A stretch of DNA of 64,000 bases from Dasypus novemcinctus. Taxonomy: Eukaryota; Chordata; Mammalia; Cingulata; Dasypodidae. The stretch covers positions 155,435,169 through 155,499,168 of the forward strand of contig NC_080677.1 in the NCBI RefSeq assembly GCF_030445035.2, written 5' to 3'. The notes beneath the pieces are model-generated. The model had not been told where the DNA came from and did not search any database. It saw nothing but the letters and a program-made list of their open reading frames with translations. This document shows positions 1 through 12,481 of this stretch, piece after piece; position 1 is the stretch's first letter, and each line of letters opens with the position of its first letter. The position numbers were made by a program, and so were the translations under genes.

Positions 1-102
1 CATGGGCCAGCTCCACACGGGTCAAGGACGCCCAGGGTTTGAACCCTGGACCTCCCATGTGGTAGGTGGACGCTCTATCAGCTGAGCCAAATCCACTTCC
101 CA
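1..102 (-). mobile_element. DAS-type SINE, head portion cut by window edge
   Basis: On the minus strand this reads GGAAGTGGATTTGGCTCAGC, then a GGTTCAAACCC B-box-like motif and the start of the conserved body. It is the tRNA-like head of the SINE family that recurs through the window. The remainder lies to the left of base 1. Its A-box region (GGCTCAGCTGATAGAGCG) belongs to the subtype also seen at 38.35 and 41.36 kb. Confidence 0.9.
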
Positions 103-1243
103 GTGTGCTTGGCTTCTGACTCACAGGATACGGCAAGGATGATGGGGTGCCACTGTCATGGCTGTACTGCATGGAATGGTGACACTCTCAATTCTCTCCC
201 TGTCTTGCTCTGATGAAGTAAGCACCCAGGTGGAGAGGCCCACGTGCCAAGGAACTAAGACCAGCTGATGGCGCTCAGTCTGACGACCTGAAGGAACAGA
301 ATCCAGTCTGACGTTCCCTACCTGGAAGTGGAGCCTTCCCCAGGCGAGCTGCAGAGGAGAATCCGATGTGACAGATGCCTTGGACACAGCCTGGAGAGAC
401 CTCCAGCCAGAGGACTCGGCACAGCCATGGCTGCTTTTCCCACTCACCGAAACTGTGGCCTAAGAGATGTCTAAGTTTGTGACCATTTGTTACGTAGCAC
501 TAGTTAAGGACTACAGCCCAGACTAGTGCTACAGTGAAAGTGCGGGTGGGTGAAAGGCATGGCCTTCCTCTATAGAGGGGTAGAAGGTGTTAGTGGAAGG
601 GAGGTGAGAAAGAGAGCTGGTTACGCTGAACCAGGAGAGGGTTCTCCTGCAAACATTATGCAAAGGAGTGCACACAGGGGTTGAGTGCCTGAAAATGGAT
701 TCCCTTAAAACTCTCAGTGCCTACGTACCCATGGGGAAGTCTCTGAGCCCCCAGAGGCTTGGGTGCCCCAGTTTGAAGAAGGCTGTAAAGCTTAAGCCAT
801 GGTGAACACTGTACCAGGAGATTCCTGTTCTCGTCATGCGAGGGAGCAGCCAGACCATGAGGCCAAATAGAAGCCTGTGTGTCCCTTGTGTTCCTGCCTG
901 CAGGGTGGGGGTAGGGAGCCACCTTTCCTCCCATTTCAGTTGAGCACCTACTGTATGTAAACACCGACCCAGGGCACAGAAGCAGGAGATGGGAGGGGGA
1001 AGGAGTCCACTCTTCTGGGAAGCTGGTTCTGCGGTCTGGACCACGGCCCCCCAGCACCCCCTTCTCTGGACATCCCACTCTTAGGCATGCATTGCACCCC
1101 ACAACTCGACTTCACACTGGCTTACATCTTATGTGATTTACTCTAGTTTGTTGTCTCCCTCAACAGAATCCAACTAAGCGCCTTAGGGGCAGGGGTCAAG
1201 TCTTGATCTAAAAAAGATAAAATCCATTAAAAATAGTAGCTTA
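103..1243. other. Intergenic, no gene seen
   Basis: Unique-looking sequence. Minus-strand open frames at 121-447 and 656-1102 have no recognisable protein content. A short piece near 930-965 resembles the tail of an L2/MIR repeat in reverse. Confidence 0.6.
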
Positions 1244-1608
1244 GGGAAGTGGCTGTGGCTCAATCAGTTAGGCTCCTGTCTACCATATGGGAGGCCCTGG
1301 GTTTGTGTCCCAGGGCCTCCTTACGAACGCAGGCTCGCCCACACGCTGCACAGCACTGCCCAGCCTGCAGACGCCATGGACAGCCGACTCAGCAAGGTGA
1401 TGCAACCGAAAAAAAAAAGGGCAACAAGCGAAAAAAAAAAAAAAAAAACCAGAAGAGCATGCAGCAAATGGATACAGAGAGCAAACAGCAAGCAAGCTGC
1501 AAGGGGGGAGGGGAAATAAAATAAATAAATGCAGACACAGAAGAAAACAGTGAATGGACAGAGAGCAGACAGCATGCAAAAAGCCACAAGGGGGGGGATA
1601 AAAATAAT
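1244..1608 (+). mobile_element. Divergent DAS-like SINE with duplicated tail module
   Basis: It starts GGGAAGTGGCTGTGGCTCAA and carries a tRNA-like head and the family's A-rich tail, but differs from the other copies. The central body found elsewhere (about 110 bp around the GCAGTGCTGATG motif) is missing. The terminal module (AGAGAGCA, ACAGCA, a G-run, then an A/T-rich tail) occurs twice, once to about 1530 and again to 1608. The flanking repeats AATAGTAGCTTA (1232-1243) and AATAATAGCTTA (1609-1620) look like a target-site duplication with one mismatch. Confidence 0.8.
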
Positions 1609-1716
1609 AATAATAGCTTAAATAACTTTTAGTAACATAAGTAATTTATGTTCATTACAGAAAATTTCGACAGAACAGTGAAAAGGAAAAAGTGCATTAA
1701 AAAGGAGAGAAAGGAT

Positions 1717-2133
1717 GGGAAGTGGACTTGGCCCAGTGGTTAGGGTGTCCGCCTACCACATGGGAGGTCCACGGTTCAAACCCTGGGCCTCTTTGACCCG
1801 TGTGGAGTTGGCTGACGCGCAGTGTTAATGCGCGCAAGGAGTGCTGTGCCACATAGGGGTGTCCCCCACATAGGGGAGCCCCACACGCAAGGAGTGTGCC
1901 CCATAAGGAGAGCTGCCCAGTGCAAAAGAAAGTTCAGTCTGCCCAGGAATGGCGCCGCACACACGGAGCGCTGACACAGCTGCAGCAAGATGATGCAACA
2001 AAAAGAGACACAGATTCCCGGTGCTGATGACAAGAATGGAAGCAGACACAGAAGAACACACAGGGAATGGACACAGAGAACAGACAATGGGGGGGGGGGG
2101 TGGAAGGGGAGAGAAATAAATTTAAAAAAAAAA
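1717..2133 (+). mobile_element. DAS-type SINE, full length
   Basis: Complete element: head GGGAAGTGGACTTGGCCCAG, B box GGTTCAAACCC, body with the repeated CAAGGAGTG motifs, G-run near 2090 and A-rich tail with AAATAAA. The flanks are both A/G-rich, so the target duplication is hard to define. Confidence 0.92.
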
Positions 2134-5100
2134 GAAAAGAGAGAATAGAAATAGTCTAAAATCCTTCTATCTGGATGTAACTACTGCAAGCATCGCAATG
2201 TCCCTCAATATTTAGTGGTTTAAGCTATCACATCTTATGGCCTGATCACGCAGGCCAGTGCACTTAGAGATGCACGGTAGAAGAGAGACCTTCACTTAGG
2301 GCTCCATCACCAGGCCAGAAGCCCTGTCCTCTCTCGTCACCCCCCGCGCAGCGTGTCTGGTACACAATCTCAGGCATCATGATGGAATCCCGTGTCCATC
2401 CAGCCTTCCGCTAGGACACTGCCATCCTCCCAGCTTCTAAGGCTGGGCCTCCTGGGAAACGCCGCACAGAGCCTGGAAAAGCTTCCCACCCCCTCCCCTT
2501 CCCAGCTGCCGCCAAACCCGGAAACCGGCAGGTACGAGCCCAGATGTGGATGCCTGGTGTGTTTAGTGATAGGAAAAATATTTTGCTCACATTGGAAACT
2601 TTTCTTTAGAATCACTTGGGCCTCGTGGCCTGATACCACTGAAGTCATCTTCTGGGAGTTTTTCTCTTCATCGTCCCCTGGCTTTGCTCCTCTCCCGTAT
2701 CTCTGGCGCTAGGGGCCCTCTGTCAACACCTCCTTGGCCTGACTCTGCTGTGCCCAGCACCCTTGGACAGTCTGGGCTGGGGTCAGGGGCGCCCTGGGGG
2801 GCCGGGCTGAGCAGGGCTCACACCCCTCTGAGGGCTCCAAGCCAGGCCAGGGGCAGCCTGTGGGAGACCCCTCCCCAGAGTGGCGGCCATCCCTCACTAG
2901 AGCGCCTCGCCTCTCGGTGCCATCTGGGCGAAGCTTTCCAGCCGGCTGGAGCAGTTCACCTCCCCGCTTGCTCATCTCAGGACTGTGTCTCGTGGGAGGT
3001 GAGCAGGTTCAAGGAAGGAAGGTATGTATGTGACAGGGGAAAGGTCAGCGAAAGAATGAGCCCTCTCCGGTGGCCCGGTGGCTTTCAAGTCCCTGCGGAG
3101 CAGCCTCGGCATCCTTCTCTGTGGTGACGCCCTCCAGGACACACTGCAAAGACCTGCCACGGTGGCGTGCTGTGTGCCCCTGGCTGCTGCCGGCGTCAGA
3201 CGAGCCCTCGATCTGGACACAGTTCAATCGCAGGATGCACACTGAGAGGGAGCGCGAAGGACAGAGTGATGTTCACCCGGGACTCCAGGAAGACAGCCAC
3301 ACGCTTGTATTGAGCACCTACTGCATGCACAGCCCTCTAGTAGGCACCGTGGGAGGAAAGAAGAGGAGATGGAGATGAACAAGCGGACCTGTGCCCATTC
3401 TGATGTGCCCAGTGCCTTGCACAGAGAACACTTCCACGCCGGTGGACTCGGCCACACAGCTTTCACACCGAGGGACTTGAGGAAGGGAAGACCCCTCACT
3501 GGCCTCCCAGCCCCACGCCCTCAGGCTGCCCCCTGCCCGGCCACACGGGTTCTCTCTGGCTGCCTCAGTTCCCCTCTCCTCTCCCTCTGATCTCCCAGGG
3601 CCTCTCCAAGGAAACCCCTTCCTCCCTGTCTCTCAGGAACCTGGGCTCCCCGTCTCACTTTGACCTTGTGGTATTGGAAAAGGACCCTAAGTAGAAAAGC
3701 TTCAGATGAGAATTCCATGTACAGCCCTTGTTTGCAATGTGACTTCAAGCACATTTCTGAATTCTCTGGGTCTCCATTTCCAAAATTGTCAAATGAGGTC
3801 CGTGAAAATCATGTGGTCATTGAGGGGGGTGTGGGGAGTGGGTAAACAAGATGGGCTCACAGGCAGTGTCTGGCCCCTCCTTGGAAGCCAGCCCATGGTG
3901 TACAACTTGCCTTCTGTCCCCATGTCCCAAATCCCCAGGACAGAGCCCGGTGCTCTCCCCCTCCTCGTTCCAAGGGCCTGTGATTTGGGGAGAATCCCTT
4001 ATCTGATGGTGACTTTCACGAGCCAAAGTGCAGTCATTATTTTTAAATTTTGGATCGCAATTTCATTTTCACCCTGGCAGGGTGATTCCTGCCATATCGT
4101 GTTTCCTCCTGCAGCCAGAGCAGTTTCTCTTATGTCATCCAGGACATGTGATGACCGGCTGCGTTCTGGGCTCTTCCACAGAGGATGGGGCAGCCTGGGG
4201 GAGAGACAGCATCCTCGGGCCGTGGCATATGGCAACTGGGATACGAGCCGACGCTTGGCTGGCTGGATGAATGTTATAGATTTCCCATCCAGGGTTCAAA
4301 ATTGCCGGCAAAGCCAGCTGCACCGAGCTAAATTTACACGGAGTGAAAAAGGCTTCTGGCCTCTGTAAGTTTTGGCGCTGCCAGGAAACAGACTGATCCC
4401 TGGAAGATCAATACAAAAGACCAAGTGGGCAGTTCTGCAGCTGAAAATACAGCCTGCAGCAGGCAACACAGACAGCAGTGCCTAAGCGCAGGGGGAAGCC
4501 AGGAGGAGAATTCACTTATGGACCCAATATTATTGGCCATATCGAAGGATAAGCCGTGTCCTTTCTGGAAACCCTCAGCAGCCCACAGCACCCCTTTGCC
4601 TGCAGGGTAGAAACTTTCCTTCACTTCCTGAAACTGCTCCCAGAAATGCCACATCTCTCCCATGGAGCCCACCAGTGCCCAAGGACTCGCGCCTTCTGTT
4701 TTCTTCCTGCGCCCACTTGGCAAGGGAGGTTGCTGGCTGGGACAGCCAGGGATGATTTGCTCTTGTGAGAGGGATGGCAAAGGCCTTTGAGTGCCTTCAT
4801 TTATTTTCCTGAGAAAGGAGAGTAGCTCCCTGAGTAGGAATTTAAGGGAGTGTGCTGCAACACGGTCTTGCCTTGCGGGGGTGTTAAAATATTCCAGGCT
4901 GTGTCTAGTCTAACATATGTCAACCCAGCAGGACTTGGAATGGATGCCAGACCTGGGCAGGCGGGCCTAGGAATTCCCAGGCATTGTTCTAACCAGATGG
5001 CATCTTTCTTCCTTGCTCCATGCAAATGCGTTGAAACAAGTCACACGCAGAATGCTGAATTCCAATATAACAAAACAGTGCCCAAGGCGCGATGAGGCAG

Positions 5101-6500
5101 TGTACAAGAGTCCAGGGGAGGGGCAGGGATAGGTGGCCCGGGGGGCGAGTGGAGGGGAGGAAAGTCTTTGGTGGGCTCCCGTGGCTGGCAAGGCTGCTGG
5201 GCTTTGAGGGCAGTCCTGGCTCGACCCAGAGGAGCAGGTCAGAGGAGAGGCGCGTCAGCTTCTGAGGGTACATCTGAAAGAAGCTGGAGTCAGGAAAGCG
5301 ATGTCAGCCAGATTTCAGCCCATTCTGCTTTCCTGCAGTGGTGGCCCATGGGACCAACAGGGACGCTGTCACTGGACGACAGCTGAAACAAGGCTGAAAT
5401 GAACAGGAGGCCAGGCCTGCGGTGGGGGCAGCATAGAACCGGCAGCCGGTGGCAGAGCGGAGGCGCTTGCCGGGGAACGAGGGGTGGGCAAAGCAATGTG
5501 CCGTGATGCGGTAGAATACATTCCCCAGAGAAATTCCTTGAAAAGTCTCTTCTCAGCCTGGATATAGAAAAGCCATCGGGATAGAGTGGGAGAATAGAAT
5601 CGTCTCCAAGTGGAATCCATTGTGCTCATTTATGAATCCACTATTATGTTCACATATATATTCTTCTCACTTGATTTTCTTCAGTGTGCATTGAACTTCA
5701 TTGACCTTGTGACTCTGATAGTACATTTTTATTGGCATTTATAAGCATCGCAATAAATTAGACATTTACAAAATGCATATGTCTAGAAATAACTACATAA
5801 TTTTTGGCTAACAGAGAAGTACCCCCCAGAGAAACATCAATTTCTTCTTTTGGAGAAAAGGCAAACATTTTTATGAAAACAGCGTTCACACCACACAGTG
5901 CCACATGGAGGAGTATCCATGAGAGACGGGGCAAGCACTTTCCCATGCAGCTGAACTGAAAAACAAGACAACTATTTCGAACAGCTCATATGTCAAGGAG
6001 ACATGTGCAGGCTCCACTTATTAAAATAATGGTGGTATCGTATCGTGGTGCTTTTATCTTCAAAGCAATTTATGACTGTTCAAGAACTGACTTGGGACAA
6101 AAGATCAGAAATTGGTGGGAGGTCCTGGGTCTGTGATTTTGAAAAGAATGGATGGGACAGAGATCAAAGCAGCTCCCCTCTGCGCTCGTCAGGGTGCCCC
6201 TTTGGAGTCTGAAAGGAAGCCTGGGATTCCGCCCCCTGGCGGTGCCCTCTGCTTGGTGGGAGCCCCCCACTCAAGGGCAGGGAGAAGGGTGTCCGCCAGC
6301 GTCACCCAAACCCATTCTTCTAGCCCTGTCCAGGTAGGATCCCAGGATGAAGGAGGCCCAGGATCCCAAGGAACACGCTGAACTCGAATGAGAAAAATCT
6401 AGTTTAGACCCAGACACGGCTCCTACAGCATTTTGGTCCATCGTGGCCTGAGCGGCCCCTGCCGTGTCAGTAAGGCTCGTGCCTGGGAGCTTGGAGTGTA
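2134..6500. other. Intergenic, no gene seen
   Basis: Mostly unique sequence. A reverse L2-like piece is visible near 3300-3430 and a MIR-like piece near 3720-3830. The longest open frame (3706-4368 plus, 220 codons) overlaps the MIR-like piece and has no recognisable domain. Confidence 0.6.
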
Positions 6501-6504
6501 TAAC

Positions 6505-6720
6505 TAGGCACCGTGTCCCTCCTTACATGGATTGGGTGAGGTAAGCCTCGCAACCACCCTCCAGGTGCTACGGTTTTCCCCATTTTTGGCTGGAGACAGA
6601 GGGACACAGTGCAGCTAAGTCATTTTCACTGGGCCACCAGCGCTAGGCAGGGGGCTTGGGATTCCCATCCAGGTACCAGCCTCCAGATCTCACGCCATTA
6701 ACCCTACGCCACAATGCCGC
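6505..6720 (-). repeat. MIR (reverse)
   Basis: Reads as a degenerate MIR core on the minus strand, including a counterpart of the CCCATTTT...AGACAGAGGGACACAG stretch. Confidence 0.6.
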
Positions 6721-8580
6721 AATACGGCAGAGAAAGAAACTAAAAAGTTGGCATTTCGTTATTCCGTTCACAATCAGCTTCTGTCAGAACCTGTAACTGA
6801 GTTAGACTCTTGAGAGTCTAAGTGGCTCTTTGGCAAACTCTCTACCTAGGGTCACCGGGTGGTTGGGGGGGCGGGGAAGGGTGAGCGGCAGACTTTGATT
6901 TTAACCCTCTAGCTTTGCAAACTGCAGCAAGAATGCTTTTAACTGGTTTATGGCAGAATGTGTTTCCTCAGGCCGTTTCCCCACCCTGCCGCAGATGTCT
7001 GTCTCCCAAAGCTAAGCAGACTGTTTGCCCTGGCTTTCTCCCAGGGCTGCCCCGCTCCCCCTCTAGGCCTTGACCTTACCGTCCCCTCCCCACCTTGCCC
7101 TTTGCATGCTGCTCTCTGCCCTTCACTCACCTGGCTCTGGGCTGGATGATGCTCTCAGGGGCGCAGGGTTGCTGCCTTGGGGGCGGGACCGGCTCCGCTG
7201 GCCACCTCCGCACCTTGATTTGGTTTCCATGTTCCTTGAGAGAAGCAGTGTTTATGGAGCACCCAGCCTGGGCCAGGCTATTCGCTAGTTGCTGGAAGCA
7301 CAGCTTAGCCAGCACGTCACTGTCAATGCCAGCGTGGCGCGTGTGGTCTAACGTGAGCCAAGCGTTAGCCACATGGACGTGCTGTACTTTTATCAGTGGC
7401 GCTTCGTGCTGCGAATGGCAACTCCAGGGAGCAAGGGAACAAAGCACAGCAGCTCCTCGCCTTGTCTGGGGGTCAGGAAAGGCTCTTGGGGGCCAGTGGT
7501 GTTTGAGCGGGATGCTCAAGAGAAGGGGCGAGTGGGGGCTAAATCCCGGGAAGAGGGAACTGCTGTGGGAAGGTCGGAGTGGACGGGGCAGGCTTTCCAG
7601 GGGCCACGGGGCTGCAGCCCTGCAAGCCAGCAGGCGGGGGCAGCGCACTCAGGCGGGCTGGGGCCAGAGGGTGGATTTCAGTTTTCATCTTCAAAGCAAG
7701 GGGACGTCAGCGGAGGGTTTTCAGGGCAGGGACGCTAGCATCTGATTTATGCTTTTGAAAGATGGCTCTGGCTTCTGGTAGAAAATAGATTGGGCAGGGC
7801 AAGGGTGGAGGGAGATGCTTATCTCCGCCCCTCAGGGGCCGTGCAGGTGAGAGACTGCACCAGGTGGCGGCAGAGATGGAAGGGGCAGGGTGAAAGGTAG
7901 TTTCTGCAAGCCCTGGAGAGAGGCTTTGCAGCTAATTCCTTCACCCCTTCTCTGGGGCTTCCCCGGCCCTCAGAGCTTGGGCTCCTTGCCCACTTCTGCC
8001 AGCCAGGTAGAGGCAGCTGCTCTTCGGTGTAGGTGAGAGGAGTGTTGGCATTAACTGCAAACAGCTACCTACAATTTCACGTCTCCCCGCTTTATGGACT
8101 AAGGCAAAATAGAGCAGGAAGGCGACTGGCCTTGGTATTTTACGTTGCGTCAGCGCTCAGCGTAAATCAACTTAGAATGCTATGGCTGGACCCTGCCCCG
8201 TCAGAGCCGCTGGCACCCAGCTGACAGAGGCTGTACCACGGGCCGCCCAGCAGCTCCTGGCCGCTGCTGGCTGGGAAGCAGCGATGTGTCCGGGTCTCTT
8301 TGGGTGGCTGTACGTCTCTGCACCTAATAATGGGCTGGCTGGACTGCCCATACCTGAAAGCATTTCTCAAAAATAAAGTGGTGGGATTGGCAGCTAGACG
8401 GAATTAGAAAATGCTGGAGTGCTGCAAGGCTGAAATAAGAGAAAAGTGCAAAACATTCAACCCCAGGGTTATCCGTGTTTTTCAAAAAGTCACAACCATC
8501 AGCCCCGATGGGCAATAGGCAACTTTGAGGGACATCATTCTCAACTCTATGTGACAATAGCAGGGTCCCATGGGTCAGGG
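6721..8580. other. Intergenic, no gene seen
   Basis: GC-moderate unique sequence. Open frames at 7095-7745 (plus) and 7127-7648 (minus) overlap each other and match nothing I know. A short reverse L2/MIR piece may lie at about 7230-7300. Confidence 0.55.
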
Positions 8581-8584
8581 GGTA

Positions 8585-9350
8585 GATCAGCTGTAAGGAA
8601 CACAAGATTGGGAGCTGGACAGACATGGCTCCACCACTCATTAGCTGTGTGAATTTGGGCCAATTACCCAACTTCAGAAAAACCCTAGTTTCCAGTTCGG
8701 CAGGTCCTCAAATGCTTAATATTGCTTTACCATGTGATCCGGCAATATGACTGCTAGGTATATTTTCCAAAGGACTGAAAGCAGAGACTCAAACAGATCC
8801 TTGTATTCCAGTGGTTTATAGCAGCCTTATTACAATAGCCAAAGGAAGAAACAACTCAAGTGTCTATTCAGCCCATGAATGGGAAACAAAACGAGGTCCA
8901 TACAAACAATGAAAGATTGTTCAGCCATAAAAAAGGATGATGTTCTGATAATGCTACAACATGGATGAACCTTGAAGACATTTTGCTGAGTGAAATCAGC
9001 CAGATGCAAAGGACAAATATTATGATTCCTCCTTTACAATATATCTAGAATAGGCAAAAGTGTAGGCACCGAAAGTAGACTGGAGATGCAGTGCTAGAGG
9101 GAGGGAGCTGGGGGTTATTGTTTAAAGTAGACAGAGTTTGTTAGAAGTGATGAAAATGTTTTGGTAATGGATCATGGTGATGGTAGGACAAAAGTATAGA
9201 TGTAATTAATGCCACCAAATTGTACACTTAAAATGGTAAATTTAATGTTTATATATACATGCATATATACACATAGAGAGAACCACAATTTTTGAAACTC
9301 ACCTTCATTTCCTCACTTGTAAAATGAGAATAATAATGGTGCCAACCTCA
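8585..9350 (+). repeat. MIR, interrupted by an L1
   Basis: The left part (8585-8690) has the MIR core TTAGCTGTGTGAATTTGGGC. The right part (about 9296-9350) resumes with the next MIR segment, CCTCACTTGTAAAATGAGAA. The intervening bases are L1 sequence. The two halves join in the correct MIR order. Confidence 0.75.
8695..9290 (+). mobile_element. L1 3' end (old L1, truncated)
   Basis: The end of an L1 ORF2 and its 3' UTR in forward orientation. Recognisable stretches are CAACATGGATGAACCTTGAA, the TGAAAATGTTTTGG region and the terminal TTGTACACTTAAAATGG motif. The reading frame is broken by stops, so it is inactive. Confidence 0.85.
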
Positions 9351-9354
9351 AAGT

Positions 9355-9475
9355 CTTGTTCATTCATGTAACAAATATCCATTGTGTACCTGGTAAGTGC
9401 TAGGGACTGTCCTTGTTTGGGGAATATTATCTGGAATAAAACAGACAGTGTTCACTCTCCTGGAATTCACAAAAA
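9355..9475 (-). repeat. L2 3' end (reverse)
   Basis: A degraded copy of the reverse-complement L2 terminus (ACAAATATCCATTGTGTACC, GTGCTAGGGACTG, AAAACAGACAGTG). Confidence 0.6.
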
Positions 9476-9479
9476 GAGG

Positions 9480-10055
9480 AACACATGAGAAGTGCCCAAG
9501 AAACAGAAAGCACTCAATAAATCTCAGCTGGATTGTCTAAAACAAAAGGATTCCCTTTCTCACCAAGTCTTTATCCAGGACCTTCAGGCACCTAAGTTCC
9601 AGGCCCGTGGCCACCTGCAAATTGTACACAAACTCCCAGCCTGGCCTGGGGGAGGCGAGAGAGGCACTGGGCCACAACACTGAAGGGGATGCCAAAAAAC
9701 TGTGATTAAGTCAACATTATTTCATGAAAGGCTATTAAAAAATAAAAATTAATGTAAAAGTACTCATGAACCAAATATCCACATTTTAAATGAAGACAGG
9801 AGCAGTATGACCGAATTTTCCTTTTGCCTCAGGCCAACTGTGATCTGGCCAAGCCCCGCCCAAACTCCCATGCCCAAGGATGAGGTCGCATGCTCTGTTC
9901 TCAGCGCGCACGACAGCGAGCGCCTTCTCAGGGCGCCGGCACACTTGCTCTCTTCTCTCTGAATCGTGACTGTGGAGAAAGCCCCAGTTTTTAAGCACAT
10001 GTTCAGAAACACCCTATGTCTTCTTCCCTTCTCAGACACCTCAGAGATGGAGGTG
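9480..10055. other. Intergenic, no gene seen
   Basis: No recognisable gene or repeat; short open frames only. Confidence 0.5.
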
Positions 10056-10440
10056 TCTCCGTTTGCCGGGGCTGCTAGGACAAATGCCACACGAAGGCTG
10101 GCTCAAACAACGGGGTTCTATGGCCTCATGGTTTCCGAGGCTAGAGGGCCCCATCAGGGCTGCCTTTCTCCCAGAGCCTCTGGTGTCCTGGAAACCCTCC
10201 CTCCCATGGCCCTCTCTCTCTCATTGGGTGAGAGCCCTGATTTTGCTGGCTTCTGCTGATTGGCTGGGCCCGAATTTCCCCTGCTTCAAAGCCTGCAGGC
10301 ATGTGAACAAAGGCCCACCTTCAACTTGGCCTCTGCTAGGTGGCACCGTCGAAGTTCCTATTCCAAATGAACCCGTGCCTTGCTAACAGTCACATCTTCC
10401 AAGGTCCTGTCCACAGATGGGGTCCCACCACAGGTCCAGG
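10056..10440 (-). mobile_element. MaLR (MLT1-like) LTR, reverse
   Basis: Begins with a counterpart of the reversed MLT1 end (GGGGCTGCTAGGACAAATGC, then CTCAAACAACG). It ends in a region equivalent to the LTR start. Diverged; boundaries approximate. Confidence 0.6.
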
Positions 10441-11434
10441 GCTTAGGGCTTGAGGCGTCTTTGTGGGGGACACGGTTTGATCCCAGAAGGAGGGCTGTTC
10501 TTGTTTTTGCTCATTGGCATTTGCCAGAACCCAACCCAGAGCGCCCCGTCGTCGTTGGCAGGGCCTGGGGCTCTAAGAACCAGCACTGAACACAGCAGCA
10601 CGTCGCCATCCAGACTTGCAGCCTCGGGGCCCTGGGGCCTGGTGGGGGGACGGGGTGTGGGAGGACATGCAGAGACCACGAGTGAGCAGAAAGGAGCCCC
10701 CCGTCAAGGCTAAAGCAGCAGGCCTTCCTCCTTCCAGGTCCCAGGACCTCACCTATAACTCACACACAGACACACACAATGGCTATTAACTCTTTGTGTT
10801 TGCCACAAGCTGAAACCCTTGCAGGCGGTTAAAACAACAAAAGTCAAAATGATTTGTGTCACACAGAGGATAGATTTATATTTGCACAGAAGACTGAACA
10901 AATAAACTAGCACTCGCACATGTGTGCGAGAAAGAAAAAATCGCAGGCCTGCTGTGGGCCGATGGTGTCATCGGGCCTGGCTGGAGGCCGCACAGGTGTG
11001 GCCGTGCCGGCATCGCCCGTGGCCCTGGGGCCTGTGAGCGACCCCCCCTGTGGTTGCTGGTGTCCCTGACGGCGGCGGGGGCAGTCCCCCCTCGCGTTTA
11101 GCTCAGCCCGCAGGCCCAGTTTACTACAAGGAGATTCACGGGGTCCCCAGCGTTCGACTCTAGATGGTCTCCAGGAGCCTCCTGTGCTGCAGGCGGGAGG
11201 AAGCGGCTGCTCAGGCCAAGGCCAAGCCGAGCTTTGTGACCATGCAGAACTTTCCAGCAGGTTTGGCCGTGATGGGAGGTTCGCTGGGCTCATCGGCTTT
11301 CCCAGGGGTTGAGGCTGCCTTGGGGCAGGGTTTGTGGACTCAGTTGTACTGATTCATGCCTCACCTGCACACATGACAACAGACAGACAGCACTTGGAAC
11401 GGACAGAGCCTGGCTCCTCCACGGAACGACTGTG
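10441..11434. other. Intergenic, no gene seen
   Basis: Unique sequence. A near-perfect hairpin (CTCGCACA, two bases, TGTGCGAG) lies just before 10930. The minus-strand frame at 10907-11293 shows no protein features. Confidence 0.5.
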
Positions 11435-11439
11435 ACCTC

Positions 11440-11580
11440 ATGCTGGGGCTTCTTAAAGGGCAGCATCAGCTTCGTATCACCTGGGCGATTGGGAGAAACT
11501 CAAATACTCGGGCCTGGCACAGACCTACTGAGTCGGAAGCTCTGGCCAGGCCCAGCAGGCTGAGTTCCTGGAAAGTGCTC
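11440..11580 (+). mobile_element. MER5A-like hAT fragment
   Basis: Contains degenerate MER5A landmarks in order: CAGCATCAGCTTCGTATCAC, AAACTCAAATACTCGGGCC and CCTACTGAGTCGGAAGCTCT. Confidence 0.65.
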
Positions 11581-11584
11581 AGAT

Positions 11585-11740
11585 GTGAGAACCTCGGGCA
11601 AAGCTCTTAGCCTCCCGGAGTCTTAATTTCCTTGTCCAAAAAAACTGGTAAACATCATATGTCACAACCCACCCCGTGAAGAGGAGAAAATCGAATAAGC
11701 AAATCGAGGCACTTCATAAATAGTCGAGTACAATCACAAA
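11585..11740 (+). repeat. MIR fragment
   Basis: GGGCAAAGCTCTTAGCCTCC, then an AATTTCCTTGTCC stretch and a CATAAATAG-type tail, in MIR order. Confidence 0.55.
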
Positions 11741-12476
11741 TGATCCTTGAAAAATAGGGACTGGTCATCAGTGCAAAGCATCAACAGTTTCTGAAGGGGA
11801 TAAGGAATCTTTGATCATTTCACCATGGCCTTCATTGTAGAACATTCCCAAGAAATGCCTTACCTAAAGACTAGATTTTAAAGACCCACATCACTGTAAA
11901 ATCCCCGCTTCCCCCATCGCTCTGCTGACTTGGTCACTCACCAGCAGCCGCATCTTCAGTGGGAGAAGTCCCAGCTCTGGGTCCGTAGCCCAGCAGGTGT
12001 GGACCCCTGGCTAGGGGCCTTTGGCCAGGCAGCTGGAACCCCCTCTTCACATTGTTGAGGACGGGGTGGAGGTAAACCCAGCAGATGAGCATTCGGGAGG
12101 AGATAGACCAGTTATCCTATCGTTCCGAGGCAAATTATAAATACAGTGTCAAGTGGAAGAGAGAAACTTCATTTTTTTTTGAAATAAATATTACCTAGGT
12201 AGTTCTATGGAAACCATCTCTACCACTAAAATCCAAAGGGAACACAGGAAGTAGGGTATGGATAAAAGGATTGTGATTACAAACTTATCAAATAAGAAAT
12301 TCTCTTTCTAACACCAATTTCTTACATCACAGTATTTTTACTTTTTGGTCTCCTGTTGATTAATAATCTTAAAAAGTGGAGAATAAATGAGCTTGTCTGT
12401 GAAACACTTAGCACAGTGCCCTCTATACCCCACGTGCTCAGAACGCAGCTATTTGCTATCATTTAGAATATCCTGA
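11741..12476. other. Intergenic; MIR tail near 12370-12455
   Basis: Largely unique AT-rich sequence. A MIR 3' fragment is recognisable near 12370-12455 (GTGAAACACTTAGCACAGTG). Confidence 0.5.
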
Positions 12477-12481
12477 GGGAA

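Noticed and set aside
1..102. Genuine tRNA gene (A box, B box, tRNA-like arms)
   Set aside because: It continues into the SINE body and the same unit recurs ten more times with A-rich tails, so it is a SINE head and not a functional tRNA.
3706..4368. 220-codon plus-strand frame
   Set aside because: Overlaps a MIR-like repeat; no domain, signal or splice context.
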